From NCBI RefSeq assembly GCF_907165215.1, contig NZ_CAJRAY010000077.1, positions 23,823 to 87,822 on the forward strand: DNA of 64,000 bases, given 5' to 3'. Origin of the DNA: Thermobacillus xylanilyticus (GTDB lineage: Bacteria; Bacillota; Bacilli; Paenibacillales; Paenibacillaceae). The notes beneath the pieces were generated by a model. It saw nothing but the letters and a program-made list of their open reading frames with translations, was not told the origin of the DNA and searched no databases. Made by a program: the position numbers and the translations under genes. This document shows positions 26,224 to 38,737 of this stretch, in pieces. The first letter of the stretch is position 1, and every line of letters starts with the position of its first letter.

Positions 26224-27531
26224 TCAAGCCCGGCCTTCCTTGACGTCGAGCACGGCCCGATGAATCGTGTCAAACAACTCCTCAATATGCTCTTCTTCGA
26301 TGCACGAGAACGCGACGCGCAGATCCGTCTCGCCCAGCGCGATCGTGCCGACGCCATAGGCGTCGAGCAGCCGCTTCCGCACCTGCTCGGCGGAAACGCC
26401 GTTCAGCTTCAGGCACATGAAGTATCCGGAGTTGAACGGGTAATAGTCCCACGCGCCCGCGTACCGGCCGCTGTCGAGCAGCTCTTTCACGCGGTTTGCG
26501 CGCCCCTTCATGATGTTGTACTTCTCGAGCTTCTGCGTGTCGAACTCCGGCGACTGCAGCGCGCGCAGCACGAACGTCTGCGAAGGATGCGGACCGCTCG
26601 AAATCGTGGCGCGGATGATGCCGAGCGTCTTCTGCTCCAGGGCGTCGAGCAGCGCTTCGGACTCCGACGCGAACGTAATGAATCCGACACGGAAGCCCCA
26701 GACATATTCTTCCTTCGTGGCTCCGTCGACTTTCACGGGCAGGACGCGGGGGTGCAGACCGGCCAGCTTGCCGAACAGCGATTCGTGCAGCGAATCCTCG
26801 AAGAACAAGGCGAAATAGGCGTCGTCCGTCACGGCCACGACGTTTACGCCGGCTTCGGCCGCGTCCCGGATGGCGGCGACGATCTCGTCCCCCTCTTCGC
26901 GGGTCGGCGTGTATCCCGTCGGATTGTTCGGGAAGTTCAGGATGACGATCGCCTTGCCGCTGCGGTTCCTGCAGGACAGAAGCGCGTCGCGCAGCCCGGC
27001 GCTGTTGAACTTGTTCCGCTCGTCGTACAGCGGATAATGCACAATCTCGGCGCCGCGGCGGATGCCGAAGGTCAGCTCGTAGTTCTCCCAATTTTTATCG
27101 GGGATGATCACCGCGTCGCCCGGGCCGGCGAACAGGTCGGCGACGATGCTGAGGCCGTGCGTGAGCGCGTTCGTCGCGATCGGCAGGCCGAACGACTTGC
27201 CCGCGAGCGACGGATTGTCCTTCAGCATCTTCTCGCGCCATGCCTTGCGCAGGTCGGGTTTGCCGGCCGGCGGGGCATAGTCGTACAGATCCTTCGGTTC
27301 ATATTCGGAGAGCGTCCGCTGGATGACGTCGAGGTGCATCGGCACCCCCTTCTCCAGCGCGATGCCGATCGTCGCGTTGAAGCGGTTCGCCTTCGCGCGC
27401 GCCTCTGCAGACTGGCTCAGAATCCCTACTTTCGGAAAATAGATCGCCCGTCCCAAATCCGACAACATGGCATAAACGTGGGCGTTCTCGCGTTCAATCG
27501 TCTCATTCAGTTGTCTGGCTTGCGGATTCAT
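26224..27531 (-). CDS. PLP-dependent aminotransferase, class I/II
   Basis: A 435-residue fold type I enzyme. Motifs include TNALTHGLSIVADLFAGPGD, NFPNNPTGYTP, TDDAYFALF and a lysine in DGATKEEYVWGFRVGF placed as the Schiff-base residue. The C-terminal part has FNSGYFMCLKLNG. The order fits the LL-diaminopimelate or aspartate-like branch, but the exact substrate is not clear. On the minus strand GAGGA lies 13 bases before the ATG at 27531; a TTG at 27537 is closer and possible. An extended -10 promoter lies at 27603. Confidence 0.85.
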   Translation of the reverse strand: MNPQARQLNETIERENAHVYAMLSDLGRAIYFPKVGILSQSAEARAKANRFNATIGIALEKGVPMHLDVIQRTLSEYEPKDLYDYAPPAGKPDLRKAWREKMLKDNPSLAGKSFGLPIATNALTHGLSIVADLFAGPGDAVIIPDKNWENYELTFGIRRGAEIVHYPLYDERNKFNSAGLRDALLSCRNRSGKAIVILNFPNNPTGYTPTREEGDEIVAAIRDAAEAGVNVVAVTDDAYFALFFEDSLHESLFGKLAGLHPRVLPVKVDGATKEEYVWGFRVGFITFASESEALLDALEQKTLGIIRATISSGPHPSQTFVLRALQSPEFDTQKLEKYNIMKGRANRVKELLDSGRYAGAWDYYPFNSGYFMCLKLNGVSAEQVRKRLLDAYGVGTIALGETDLRVAFSCIEEEHIEELFDTIHRAVLDVKEGRA

Positions 27532-27602
27532 GGTCAATCGTTCCTCGCATCCTTTCCGTAGAAGCTGTCGTCCGGGCAGCCGGACAACGTCCGATGCCGA
27601 AT

Positions 27603-27608
27603 ATTATA
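27603..27608 (-). promoter_or_regulatory. Extended -10 promoter of the aminotransferase gene
   Basis: On the minus strand the sequence TGTTATAAT gives a TG-N extended -10. No convincing -35 is seen, as expected for this promoter class. Confidence 0.55.
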
Positions 27609-27745
27609 ACATCCCGGATGCCCGAAACGCCATGAATTTCCGAACAATGGCCCGCGGTTTTCCCCGGACCGGTTGTGTTGCGCGCCGTTTTGCGGCTGAT
27701 GTATGATGGGTTCAGAACGATGCGGACATGAAATGAGGTGGCCAC

Positions 27746-28531
27746 ATGCTGAAACTGTCACCGAATTCGCTTGTGCTGCTGCCGGCGCTGGCCAAAATCA
27801 GCTGTGAGCCGAACTGGCGCTGGCAGAAACGGGAGAAGCCGATGCCCAATTACGATCTGTTCTACGTCTGGAGCGGCCAGGGATGGCTGGAACTGAACGA
27901 CAAGACGTACGAGATCGGCAAGGGCAGCTGCTTCCTGTTCCGTCCGGGCGATCACCCGACCGCGACGCACAATCCGCAGAAGCCGCTCGTGCTGACCTAT
28001 ATCCATTTCGATGTAACGGAACCGGTCGAGATCATTCCGAAATCGTACCGGGTGCTTCAGGAGACGGTCGAGTTCGAACATCTGCTGTCCCGGTATGTAC
28101 GCATGTTCCTCATCAAGACTTACGCTGCCGAGGAAGAAGCGCGGCTCATCCTCAAATTGCTGCTTATCCATCTGCTGCGCGAGGACTACGGCCAGCCGCC
28201 CGAGAAAAAAGCAAGCAATCATCTGACCGAGACGATTCACGAGATCGCGAACTACATCCGCCAGCATCCGGGCATGCAGCACCGCGTCGAGGATCTCGCG
28301 AGACGCGCCAACCTGTCGCCGCGCTATTTCGCGATCAAGTTCAAGGAGCTCACCGGCATGTCGGTGCAGCAGTTCCTGATCCGCTCCCGGATCGAACGCG
28401 CGCAGCATCTTCTGATGCACACCGGGATGAATGTGACGGAAGTGGCGGATGCGCTCGGGTATCGGGACATCTTTTTCTTCAGCAGGCAGTTCAAACAATA
28501 TACGGGCAAGAGTCCGTCGGAAGTCCGGTAA
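27746..28531 (+). CDS. AraC family transcriptional regulator
   Basis: A 261-residue protein. Residues about 30-110 are a cupin-like sensor (YDLFYVWSGQGWLELNDKTY, then FRPGDHPTATHNP). The last 100 residues carry two helix-turn-helix motifs: VEDLARRANLSPRYFAIKFK and MNVTEVADALGYRDIFFFSR, followed by the GKSP family ending. A sugar ligand is typical for this subfamily. It stands alone, with no obvious target gene beside it. GAGGTGGCC precedes the ATG. Confidence 0.9.
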   Translation: MLKLSPNSLVLLPALAKISCEPNWRWQKREKPMPNYDLFYVWSGQGWLELNDKTYEIGKGSCFLFRPGDHPTATHNPQKPLVLTYIHFDVTEPVEIIPKSYRVLQETVEFEHLLSRYVRMFLIKTYAAEEEARLILKLLLIHLLREDYGQPPEKKASNHLTETIHEIANYIRQHPGMQHRVEDLARRANLSPRYFAIKFKELTGMSVQQFLIRSRIERAQHLLMHTGMNVTEVADALGYRDIFFFSRQFKQYTGKSPSEVR

Positions 28532-28568
28532 CGTAAGCCGTCCGCCGCAATCCCGCAGGCAGGCGGCT

Positions 28569-29189
28569 TTATTGTTGCGGCGCGCCCGGGCGGTACCGCT
28601 CCATCAGACCGGCTGTCTCCCGATCGAGCGGAAGTCCGCGCTCCAACAGTCCGGCGGTAACCGCCGAACGTGCCTTGTCCGACAAGTTCTGGCCGAATTT
28701 GAACTTGGCGGTGATGGAACTCGGCACGAGTTTCAGGACGGCGACGCTTTTCAGCCGCGGTGCGTAGCGCGGATCGTCCGGACGGATCGGTTCATAACCG
28801 CCTTCCGGCTGCAGTTTCTTCATCATCGCTTCGAGGGCCATGGCTTTCTCCGCAATGTCCTCGACGATTTCGATGCGGCCCGCGATCAGCACCGATTTGA
28901 AATAGGCCGACGCCGGACAGGCCATGACCGGATCGGTAAAATAGGACGGAATGATCGCATACTCCCTGGCGACGGCGAAGGCCGCGTGCGGATTGCTGCG
29001 GATCGCGTCCATTTTGTCTCCGGCCCGGCTTCCGTGGAAGTAGACCGCACCGTCCGCATACACGAAATTGAGCGGCGTGATGCTCGGCCGTCCGTCCGGG
29101 CGGACCGCCGACAGAAAGCCGAAGCTCGATTCCTCCAGAAACTGCTCGATTTCCCGTTGATCCGTCATTTCAAATTCCCGTCTTCTCAT
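28569..29189 (-). CDS. PNPOx-fold (NimA-like) flavin-binding protein
   Basis: A 206-residue protein of the pyridoxamine 5'-phosphate oxidase-like fold. The N-terminus EIEQFLEESSFGFLSAVRPD and the strand pattern SITPLNFVYADGAVYFHGSR match the NimA/YfhB-like FMN-binding subgroup. It also shows AAFAVAREYAIIPSYFTDP. It is divergent from a MocR-type PLP regulator with a 116-base gap between them, which suggests that the regulator controls it. It is not necessarily a true PNP oxidase, as the family includes unrelated reductases and haem-binding members. Confidence 0.85.
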   Translation of the reverse strand: MRRREFEMTDQREIEQFLEESSFGFLSAVRPDGRPSITPLNFVYADGAVYFHGSRAGDKMDAIRSNPHAAFAVAREYAIIPSYFTDPVMACPASAYFKSVLIAGRIEIVEDIAEKAMALEAMMKKLQPEGGYEPIRPDDPRYAPRLKSVAVLKLVPSSITAKFKFGQNLSDKARSAVTAGLLERGLPLDRETAGLMERYRPGAPQQ

Positions 29190-29305
29190 TCCGGAATCCC
29201 CCTTTCATGTGAAATCGATCATAAACTGACGATTGACAGAACAAAAGTGCCATTTCATAGTGAGAAGAACAGGTCCATTTTCAAAGGGTGTCGGGGGGAA
29301 ACGAA

Positions 29306-30820
29306 ATGAGCGGTTTCGAGATCGCGGTCAAACCGCTGTATTTGAGGTTTTTGCAGGAAGGATACGGCAAACGCGATGCCCTCTACGAGGCGATCCGCGC
29401 CGCGATGCTGGCGGGGGCGGTGCCGGAAGGCGCGCGTCTGCCGGCCACCCGGCTGCTCGCCGCTTCGTTTGACGTTTCCCGGGGAGTGGCAGCGGCCGCT
29501 TACGACATGCTGCATGCGGAAGGCTATGTGCGGACCGCCGTCGGTTCGGGAACGTATGCGGCGTACCGCGCCCCGGTCGGCGGCCTGATCAAGGAGACGG
29601 CGGATCCGGTTCATCCGGCGGGCACGGAGAACGCGCGGACGGGCAAGGTGCAGCTGTCCTCGCTTGGCAGGCGGGTCGTTGCCGCGGGCAGGCGCATGGA
29701 GCTTTCCCTGAATGACCGGGTGCCGTATGATCTGCGGATCGGACAGCCGGTGATTGCGGATTTTCCGTATGATGATTGGAAGCGGGCCGTCTATGCGGAG
29801 ATTCGCCGTTTTCCGGGAAGGCTGCAGGAAGACGCTTTTCGGGCCGAAGGCCATGAACCGCTGCGCAGCGCGATTGTCCGCCATCTGGTGACAACGAAGG
29901 GCATAAGGGCCAATCCGGAACAGGTCGTCGTGACGAACGGATCGATGCAGGCGCTCGCGCTGATCGCGATGCTGCTGCTCGATCCGGGGGATCCTGCCGT
30001 CGTCGAGGACCCGGGCTATCCGGGGACGTGGGCGTCGGTCGAGGCGGCCGGCGGGAGACTCATCGCGGCGAAGGTGGACCGGAGGGGCATTGTGCCGGAA
30101 GACTGGCCGGCGCGGCTGCTGTTCGTGACGCCGAGCCGGCAGTTCCCGACCGGCGGCGTATTGCCGATGGAACGGCGCGCCGCATTGCTGGATTGGGCGG
30201 CGCGGCGCAATGCCGTCATCGTCGAAGACGATTACGACAGCGAGTTCCGCTGGGGCGGGCGGCCGGTGGAACCGCTCAAGGCGATGGACCAGGGCGGCTG
30301 CGTGATTTATATCGGAACGTTCTCGCGGACGATGTTGAGGGATGTCCGAATCGGCTATGCGGTGCTGCCCGATGGGCTCGTCGAGCCGTTTCGCCGCGCG
30401 AAGGCATGGACCGAGCCGCATCCGACGGATCTGATCTGGCAGCGGGCGCTTGCACGCTTCATGGCCGCGGGCGCGTATGCCCGCCATTTGCGGCGCATGC
30501 AGCGCATTTGCGGGACGAGGATGCAGCGGTTCCGCGAACGGCTGGAGAAGCTGCCGGGAGAGCCCTTCGACTGGTATCCGTCCGTCAGCGGGATGCATGT
30601 TTACGGCGAATGGCGCAGGGATCCCGGCGAATACGACGCGTTCCGGGCAGCATGTCTGGAGCGGGGCGTCGTCTGGACGGACGGGGACCGGTATCGGCTC
30701 ACCCCGCCCGTAAGGCGCAGCGCGATGTTCGGCTTCGCCCATCTCGACGACTGGACGATGGACGCTGCCGCGGAGCGGATGGCGGATGCGCTGCTGCACC
30801 TGCGCGGCCGGCGGCGCTAG
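29306..30820 (+). CDS. MocR/GabR-type regulator (GntR HTH plus aminotransferase fold)
   Basis: A 504-residue chimeric regulator. Residues about 20-85 form a GntR winged helix (ALYEAIRAAMLAGAVPEGAR, LLAASFDVSRGVAAAAYDML). After a linker, residues about 130-500 are an aminotransferase-like domain (VVTNGSMQALALIAMLLLDP, VEDPGYPG, VTPSRQFPTGGVLP, IVEDDYDSEFR). At the position where family members carry the PLP lysine (usually GTFSK), this protein reads YIGTFSRTMLRDVRIGYAV, with Arg in place of Lys. Cofactor linkage may therefore differ or be lost. It is divergent from a PNPOx-fold gene, the likely target. GGGGGGAAACGAA precedes the ATG at 29306. Confidence 0.9.
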   Translation: MSGFEIAVKPLYLRFLQEGYGKRDALYEAIRAAMLAGAVPEGARLPATRLLAASFDVSRGVAAAAYDMLHAEGYVRTAVGSGTYAAYRAPVGGLIKETADPVHPAGTENARTGKVQLSSLGRRVVAAGRRMELSLNDRVPYDLRIGQPVIADFPYDDWKRAVYAEIRRFPGRLQEDAFRAEGHEPLRSAIVRHLVTTKGIRANPEQVVVTNGSMQALALIAMLLLDPGDPAVVEDPGYPGTWASVEAAGGRLIAAKVDRRGIVPEDWPARLLFVTPSRQFPTGGVLPMERRAALLDWAARRNAVIVEDDYDSEFRWGGRPVEPLKAMDQGGCVIYIGTFSRTMLRDVRIGYAVLPDGLVEPFRRAKAWTEPHPTDLIWQRALARFMAAGAYARHLRRMQRICGTRMQRFRERLEKLPGEPFDWYPSVSGMHVYGEWRRDPGEYDAFRAACLERGVVWTDGDRYRLTPPVRRSAMFGFAHLDDWTMDAAAERMADALLHLRGRRR

Positions 30821-30876
30821 GCTTCGTACCGCATGAGCGTCGGCTTTGCAAGGATAGGGTGCGGCTCCCGGAGCGG

Positions 30877-31671
30877 TCAGGATCGGGTCTTCAGCAGGCG
30901 GCCGAGCGCTTCGCCCATGCGGACTTTGGCGCCGGGCGCCAGATCGCTCCGCGGTTCGAATGTTCCGTTCTCGGTGAGCAGGACGACGGTCGAGCCGAAT
31001 TCGAACCAGGCCAGTTCGCCGCCGCGGCTGAGCCGGTCCGCCTTCGGATCGGCATAGCGTATGCCGCTGACGTTGAGCGCGCCGACTTTCACGACCGCCG
31101 TCTCGCCCGTTTCATGGCGGATATATGTGACAAGGCGTTCGTTCCGGCTGAGCACCCGCGGCATGTGGGTGAGGCCGAAGTCGTTGACGGGATATACGCG
31201 TCCCGGCAGATGATGGCGTTCGACGACGACGCCGTCCACCGGCGAATGGATGCGGTGGTAGTCGGACGGACTCAGGTAGAGCACGATGCCGTATCCGTTT
31301 CGGTAGCTCTCCGCGCGCGGATTGCCGCCGAGCAACTCGTCGATCGTGTAGTCCTGGCCTTTCACGTTGAAGATCGTTCCCTGGCGGATCGGTCCCATGC
31401 CGGTGATCCGCGCGTCGACCGGACTGACCAGAACGCCGGGCGCATCATCGACCGGACGGGCTCCCGGTTTCAGCCGGCGGGTGAAAAACTCGTTCAGCGT
31501 CGCATAGTCCCCGATCGCTTTCTCCGCTTCTTCCACCGCGATGCCGTAGACGCGCGCGAATCGCGGTATGAGCAGCCTGCTGGCCGGCGAGTGCGCGAAT
31601 CGGCCGGCGAGACGGGAAATCCATTTCCGCGAACCCAGTTCCGTGAGCGTTCTCAGCAGCCATTTGCTCAA
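30877..31671 (-). CDS. psd: Phosphatidylserine decarboxylase proenzyme
   Basis: A 264-residue enzyme converting phosphatidylserine to phosphatidylethanolamine at the membrane. The conserved elements YLSPSDYHRIHSPVDG and the self-cleavage motif FGST (in FEFGSTVVLL), whose Ser becomes the pyruvoyl group, are both present. LNEFFTRRLKPGARPV and VSPVDARI are family patterns in the first third. The TTG at 31671, after AAGGAGCAAGCGGAG, gives the usual length; the frame upstream of it has a different composition. No pssA is nearby. Confidence 0.9.
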   Translation of the reverse strand: MSKWLLRTLTELGSRKWISRLAGRFAHSPASRLLIPRFARVYGIAVEEAEKAIGDYATLNEFFTRRLKPGARPVDDAPGVLVSPVDARITGMGPIRQGTIFNVKGQDYTIDELLGGNPRAESYRNGYGIVLYLSPSDYHRIHSPVDGVVVERHHLPGRVYPVNDFGLTHMPRVLSRNERLVTYIRHETGETAVVKVGALNVSGIRYADPKADRLSRGGELAWFEFGSTVVLLTENGTFEPRSDLAPGAKVRMGEALGRLLKTRS

Positions 31672-31907
31672 CTCCGCTTGCTCCTTCCGTGGGCTTTTGC
31701 CGCCTAGTGTGCCACAATGCCGGGGACAAATCAATAGACCGATGGACGCGGAAGATTCATAGATTCCGTACATTTCCGTACGCGGGAGCCGGGATCCGGT
31801 GCGCCGGATGCGCCGACCAATCGCCCGCCCATGGGGAGCCGCCGTGTCCGGCCGGACATTTGACGTATATGTTGCTGGCAGGACTCATGCGAGAGGAGGT
31901 CGGGCCG

Positions 31908-33062
31908 ATGGCGGTGCCCAGGGTGGCCTTCGTCACGCCCGGATCGTTCGCCATCCCTTCGCCCAAGGGAAGTTCGGTCGAACGCGTCATCGAATACCTC
32001 GCCCCGCGTCTGGACCGGCGGCGGTTCGAGCCCCGGATCTACGGCCGGACGGGACGCGGGCTTTCCCGCGTCGGTTCGCTCGGCGGCGTGCGGATCGAGC
32101 GTTTTCCGGCCGCCGACAAGAAGGCGTATGTGCGCGCGGTCGGCACGGCGATGCGGAAGTTCCGTCCAACCCTGATCCAGGTGGAGAACCGTCCGCTGTA
32201 CGTGCTCCGGTTGAGGCGGCGTTTTCCCCGAACAAAAATTTGGCTCAGCCTCCAGTCGAAAACGTTCATCGGGAAGCGGTACATCAGCAGATCGGCGCTG
32301 AAACGGAGTCTGGCCGCGGCCGACCGCGTGCTTGTCAACAGCCATTGGCTGCGCCGGACGGTAGCGGAGATGGTGCCGGAAGCTGCGGACAAGCTGCGCG
32401 TCCTCCATTTGGGCGTCGACATCGACCGGTTCCGGCCGCCGGACGACCCGGGGAGCGGCGAGCGAAGGCGGCGGCTGCGCGAAGACCGCGGTTGGACGGA
32501 CCGGACGGTCGTCCTGTTCATGGGCCGGCTCATCCCGCGCAAGGGCGTGCATCATCTGCTGGCCATCCTGCCGAAGCTGGCCGAGGCGCATCCCGACGTG
32601 CTGCTCGTCATCGTCGGCAGCCCGTTCTACGGTTCCCATCGGGATACGGCGTACTCGCTGCGGCTGAAGAGAATGGCGCGCGCGATGAAGCGGCACGTGC
32701 TGTTCGTTCCGTATGTGCCGTACACGAAAGTGCCCGACTGGTTCCTCGCCGCCGATATCGCGGTCGTGCCGTCGAAGCCGGGCGAGGCGTTCGGCCTTGT
32801 CAACGTCGAGGCGATGGCGAGCGGGCTGCCGGTCGTCGCCTCCCGGGTGGGCGGCATCGTCGAGGTGGTCGAAGACGGCGAGACGGGGTATCTTGTTAAC
32901 CCTGCGAACATGGAGGCGGAACTGCTGGACCGGATCGGCGCGCTCATCCGAGATCCGGAGTTGCGCAGCCGAATGGGCGCGGCCGGCCGGAAGCGCGTCG
33001 AGGAAAAGTTCACGTGGCAGCGCACCGCCGAAGCTTGGATGGAGCTGTACGAGCGCGGATAG
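31908..33062 (+). CDS. GT4 glycosyltransferase, CotSA-like
   Basis: A 384-residue GT-B enzyme. The N-terminal domain has FVTPGSFAIPSPKGSSVERV, like the opening of spore coat protein CotSA. The C-terminal donor domain has VVLFMGRLIPRKGVHHLLAI, then GSPFYGS, and the EX7E-type region PGEAFGLVNVEAMASGLPVV. The two-domain pattern and the GS.(F/W)(Y/F)G motif fit CotSA, which coats Bacillus spores, though the similarity to other GT4 enzymes is also strong. GAGAGGAGG precedes the ATG. A 51-bp tandem array begins 15 bases after the stop. Confidence 0.82.
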   Translation: MAVPRVAFVTPGSFAIPSPKGSSVERVIEYLAPRLDRRRFEPRIYGRTGRGLSRVGSLGGVRIERFPAADKKAYVRAVGTAMRKFRPTLIQVENRPLYVLRLRRRFPRTKIWLSLQSKTFIGKRYISRSALKRSLAAADRVLVNSHWLRRTVAEMVPEAADKLRVLHLGVDIDRFRPPDDPGSGERRRRLREDRGWTDRTVVLFMGRLIPRKGVHHLLAILPKLAEAHPDVLLVIVGSPFYGSHRDTAYSLRLKRMARAMKRHVLFVPYVPYTKVPDWFLAADIAVVPSKPGEAFGLVNVEAMASGLPVVASRVGGIVEVVEDGETGYLVNPANMEAELLDRIGALIRDPELRSRMGAAGRKRVEEKFTWQRTAEAWMELYERG

Positions 33063-33076
33063 GCGGCGCCGGGGGG

Positions 33077-33426
33077 GTGCCGTGAGCGGCTGTAACGTGG
33101 ATGGCACGTTACAGCGTCTGTGCGGCGGTGCCGTGAGCGGTTGTAACGTGGATAACACGTTACAGTGCATGTGCGGCGGTGCCGTGAGCGGCTGTAACGT
33201 GGATGGCACGTTACAGCGTCTGTGCGGTGATGCCGTGAGCGGCTGTAACGTGGATGGCACGTTACAGCGTCTGAGAGGTGGTGCGGTGAGCGGCTGTAAC
33301 GTGGATGGCACGTTACAGCGTCTGTGCGGCGGTGCCGTGAGCGGCTGTAACGTGGATAACACGTTACAGCGTCTGAGAGGTGGTGCGGTGAGAAGTTGTA
33401 ACGTGGATGGCACGTTACAGCGTCTG
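33077..33426. repeat. Tandem array A: seven copies of a 51-bp palindromic unit
   Basis: The core TGTAACGTGGATGGCACGTTACA recurs seven times with an exact 51-base period (first at 33091, last at 33397). It has 9-bp palindromic arms around a GATGG or GATAA loop. Each core is preceded by GTGAGCGGC and followed by GCGTCTGNGNGGNGGTGC. Copies differ by a few bases. Because 51 is a multiple of 3, several frames stay open, but no start or ribosome site is seen, so I read it as non-coding. It begins 15 bases after a GT4 stop and ends just before the thi promoter. Confidence 0.9.
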
Positions 33427-33458
33427 CGGGCGGTGCTCAAATGAATTCACAACTCCGG

Positions 33459-33487
33459 TTGACAGTTGCAGGAAACTCCCGTATAGT
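33459..33487 (+). promoter_or_regulatory. SigA promoter of the thiamine operon
   Basis: TTGACA at 33459, a 17-base spacer and TATAGT at 33482. It lies just before the TPP riboswitch. Confidence 0.85.
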
Positions 33488-33500
33488 CTAAGGCGAATCC

Positions 33501-33589
33501 ACTAGGGGCGCCCTTGCGGGCTGAGATAAGGCGAATCCGCCTTGGTCCCTTTGAACCTGATCTGGGTAATGCCAGCGTAGGAAAGTGGG
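33501..33589 (+). promoter_or_regulatory. TPP riboswitch (THI element)
   Basis: The two diagnostic segments are present: GGGCTGAGATAAGGCGAA at the first arm and GAACCTGATCTGGGTAATGC followed by CAGCGTAGGAAAGTGG at the second. The P1 ends (ACTAGGGGC and related) pair as expected. Binding of thiamine pyrophosphate would favour the terminator at 33689 and shut off the thi operon downstream. Confidence 0.95.
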
Positions 33590-33688
33590 AAGGCTTCGGA
33601 ATTCGGAATACGATGCAGCGTGCACCCGGCGTGCCAACGGACCGCCGTATGTCCGGCGTGTGCCCGCCGTGCCCGTCGTGTGCGAATG

Positions 33689-33715
33689 AGCCGCTTCCCC
33701 GTGAAGCGGCTTTTT
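33689..33715 (+). terminator. Riboswitch-linked intrinsic terminator
   Basis: AGCCGCTTC and GAAGCGGCT form a stem around CCCGT and are followed by TTTTTG. It lies 100 bases after the riboswitch and 278 bases before thiC, the expected place for TPP-controlled premature termination. Confidence 0.85.
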
Positions 33716-33813
33716 GCATATGCGGGATGTTGCAGGCGGGATTGGCCTTGGCATGCTGCTGTGTGCAGGTGCATTGTGAAAGCATGCTGACGGCGATGCT
33801 GCAACCGGAGTGA

Positions 33814-37011
<3,198 letters not shown>

Positions 37012-37015
<4 letters not shown>

Positions 37016-37884
37016 GCCGTGCGGCGTTTGATTTCCGGCTGTATGCCATTACGGCCGAGTCCTGCCACCCCGGCCGGGATCTGATCGAAGTCATGGAAGC
37101 GGCGATCCGCGGCGGCGCGGACATCGTGCAGCTGCGGGACAAGGAGACGCCGCCGGAACGGCTGCTCGGGCAAGCCCGCGCGCTCCGGGAGCTTACGCGG
37201 CGCTACGGCGTGCCGTTCATCGTGAACGACTATCCGGAGCTGGCGCTTGAGGCGGAGGCGGACGGCGTCCATCTCGGCCAGGAAGACATGCCGATCGCGG
37301 AGGCGCGCAGGCTGCTCGGCGAGGACAAGATCATCGGCATCTCGACCCATTCGATCGAGCAGGCGCGGGAAGCGGTCCGGGCGGGCGCCGACTACATCGG
37401 CGTCGGGCCGGTCTATCCGACGCCGACGAAGCCGGGCCGGCCGGCGGCCGGACTCGAATACGTCCGGCAGGCTGCGGCGGAGATCGCCATCCCGTGGGTC
37501 GCGATCGGCGGTATAACGCTTGACAACGCGGACGAAGTGCTGGATGCCGGGGCGCGCCGGCTGTGCGCGGTGTCCGCCATTGTCGGCAGCCCGGACCCCG
37601 AAGCGGTCAGCCGGGAGCTGAAGGCCCGGATCACCGCCCGGGAAGCGGGGCATGCGGCAGATGCGGCCCCTCCGGCGGAAGGTCCGATTCGGCTTCGCCT
37701 CAACGGGCGCGATACGGAGACGACGGCGCGAACGCTCGGCGAACTGATCGAGCGGCACGGCCTCAAGGACCGGCGGATCGTCGCCGAGGTGGACGGCGAG
37801 ATCGTCGCGCGTTCCGAATGGAGCCGGACGCTGCTTAAGGCCGGCGCCGCCGTGGAGCTGGTCCATTTCAGGGGAGGGGGTTGA
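37012..37884 (+). CDS. thiE: ThiE-ThiS fusion: thiamine phosphate synthase plus sulfur carrier
   Basis: A 290-residue two-domain protein. Residues 1 to about 210 are ThiE ([58 protein letters not shown]), which joins the pyrimidine and thiazole halves. After a 20-residue Ala/Glu linker, residues about 226-290 are ThiS ([20 protein letters not shown]) ending in VHFRGGG, with the Gly-Gly tail needed for thiocarboxylate formation. The carrier is thus C-terminal and free to be adenylated. The ATG overlaps the thiF stop. A ThiE-ThiS fusion is not the usual arrangement in Bacillus, where the two genes are separate. Confidence 0.93.
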
Positions 37885-37888
37885 TCGG

Positions 37889-38737
37889 ATGCACGAGGCG
37901 TTTTATCGCGTTCCGCCGCTCGTCATCGGCGGCCGGACGCTGCGCTCGCGGCTGTTCCTCGGCACGGGGCGGTTCCCGAGTCCGGCGGTCATGCTCCAGG
38001 CGCTGGAGGCGAGCGGGGCGGAAGTCGTCACCTTCGCCGTCCGCAGGGTCAATCTGGACGAAACCGCCGACGACTCGGTGCTGCAGCATCTGGAAGGACG
38101 GGATCTCATTTATCTGCCGAACACGTCGGGCGCATCGAGCGCCACCGAAGCGGTGCGCATCGCGAAGCTGGCCCGCGCCGCCGGGCTCGGCGACTGGGTC
38201 AAGGTCGAGATCAGCGCCGATCCGCGCACGCTGCTGCCGGATCCGATCGAGACGTTGAAAGCAACCGCGATGCTGGCGGAAGCGGGATTTACCGTGCTGC
38301 CCTATACGTCCGACGATCCGGTGCTGTGCCGGCGCCTCGCGGAGGCCGGTGCGGCCGCCGTCATGCCAGGCGGATCGCCGATCGGCACCGGGCTCGGCAT
38401 TCTGAATCCGTACAATCTGCGTCTGATCGCGGAAGAGGCGAACGTGCCGGTCATCGTCGACGCCGGCCTCGGCTCGGCTGCTGACGCCGCGCAGGCGATC
38501 GAGCTCGGCGCCTCCGGCATCCTTGTGAACACGCCGGTCGCGAAGGCGCTCGACCCGGTCGCGATGGCCCGCGCGATGGCGCTCGCCGTCGAGGCCGGCG
38601 CGCTCTCCCGCGCGGCCGGACGCATTCCGAAACGGCTCTATGCGACGGCGAGCAGCGATCCGGACGGCGTGCTCGAGCCGCTGTCGGACCGCGCGGCCGA
38701 ACCGGCCGCGGCCGGCCGGCGGGTGACCGGCGGATGA
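37889..38737 (+). CDS. thiG: Thiazole synthase ThiG
   Basis: A 282-residue TIM-barrel enzyme making the thiazole phosphate of thiamine from deoxyxylulose phosphate, dehydroglycine and ThiS thiocarboxylate. The N-terminus has [26 protein letters not shown] carries the Schiff-base lysine at about residue 110. [19 protein letters not shown] and [20 protein letters not shown] are classic. It lies 4 bases after the ThiE-ThiS stop. The C-terminus has a 30-residue, Ala/Gly-rich tail. Confidence 0.96.
   Translation: MHEAFYRVPPLVIGGRTLRSRLFLGTGRFPSPAVMLQALEASGAEVVTFAVRRVNLDETADDSVLQHLEGRDLIYLPNTSGASSATEAVRIAKLARAAGLGDWVKVEISADPRTLLPDPIETLKATAMLAEAGFTVLPYTSDDPVLCRRLAEAGAAAVMPGGSPIGTGLGILNPYNLRLIAEEANVPVIVDAGLGSAADAAQAIELGASGILVNTPVAKALDPVAMARAMALAVEAGALSRAAGRIPKRLYATASSDPDGVLEPLSDRAAEPAAAGRRVTGG

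Noticed and set aside
33077..33426. CRISPR array (array A)
   Set aside because: The spacers between the palindromic cores are nearly identical to each other and no cas gene is present. It is a plain tandem repeat. The same applies to the array at 58717-59149.
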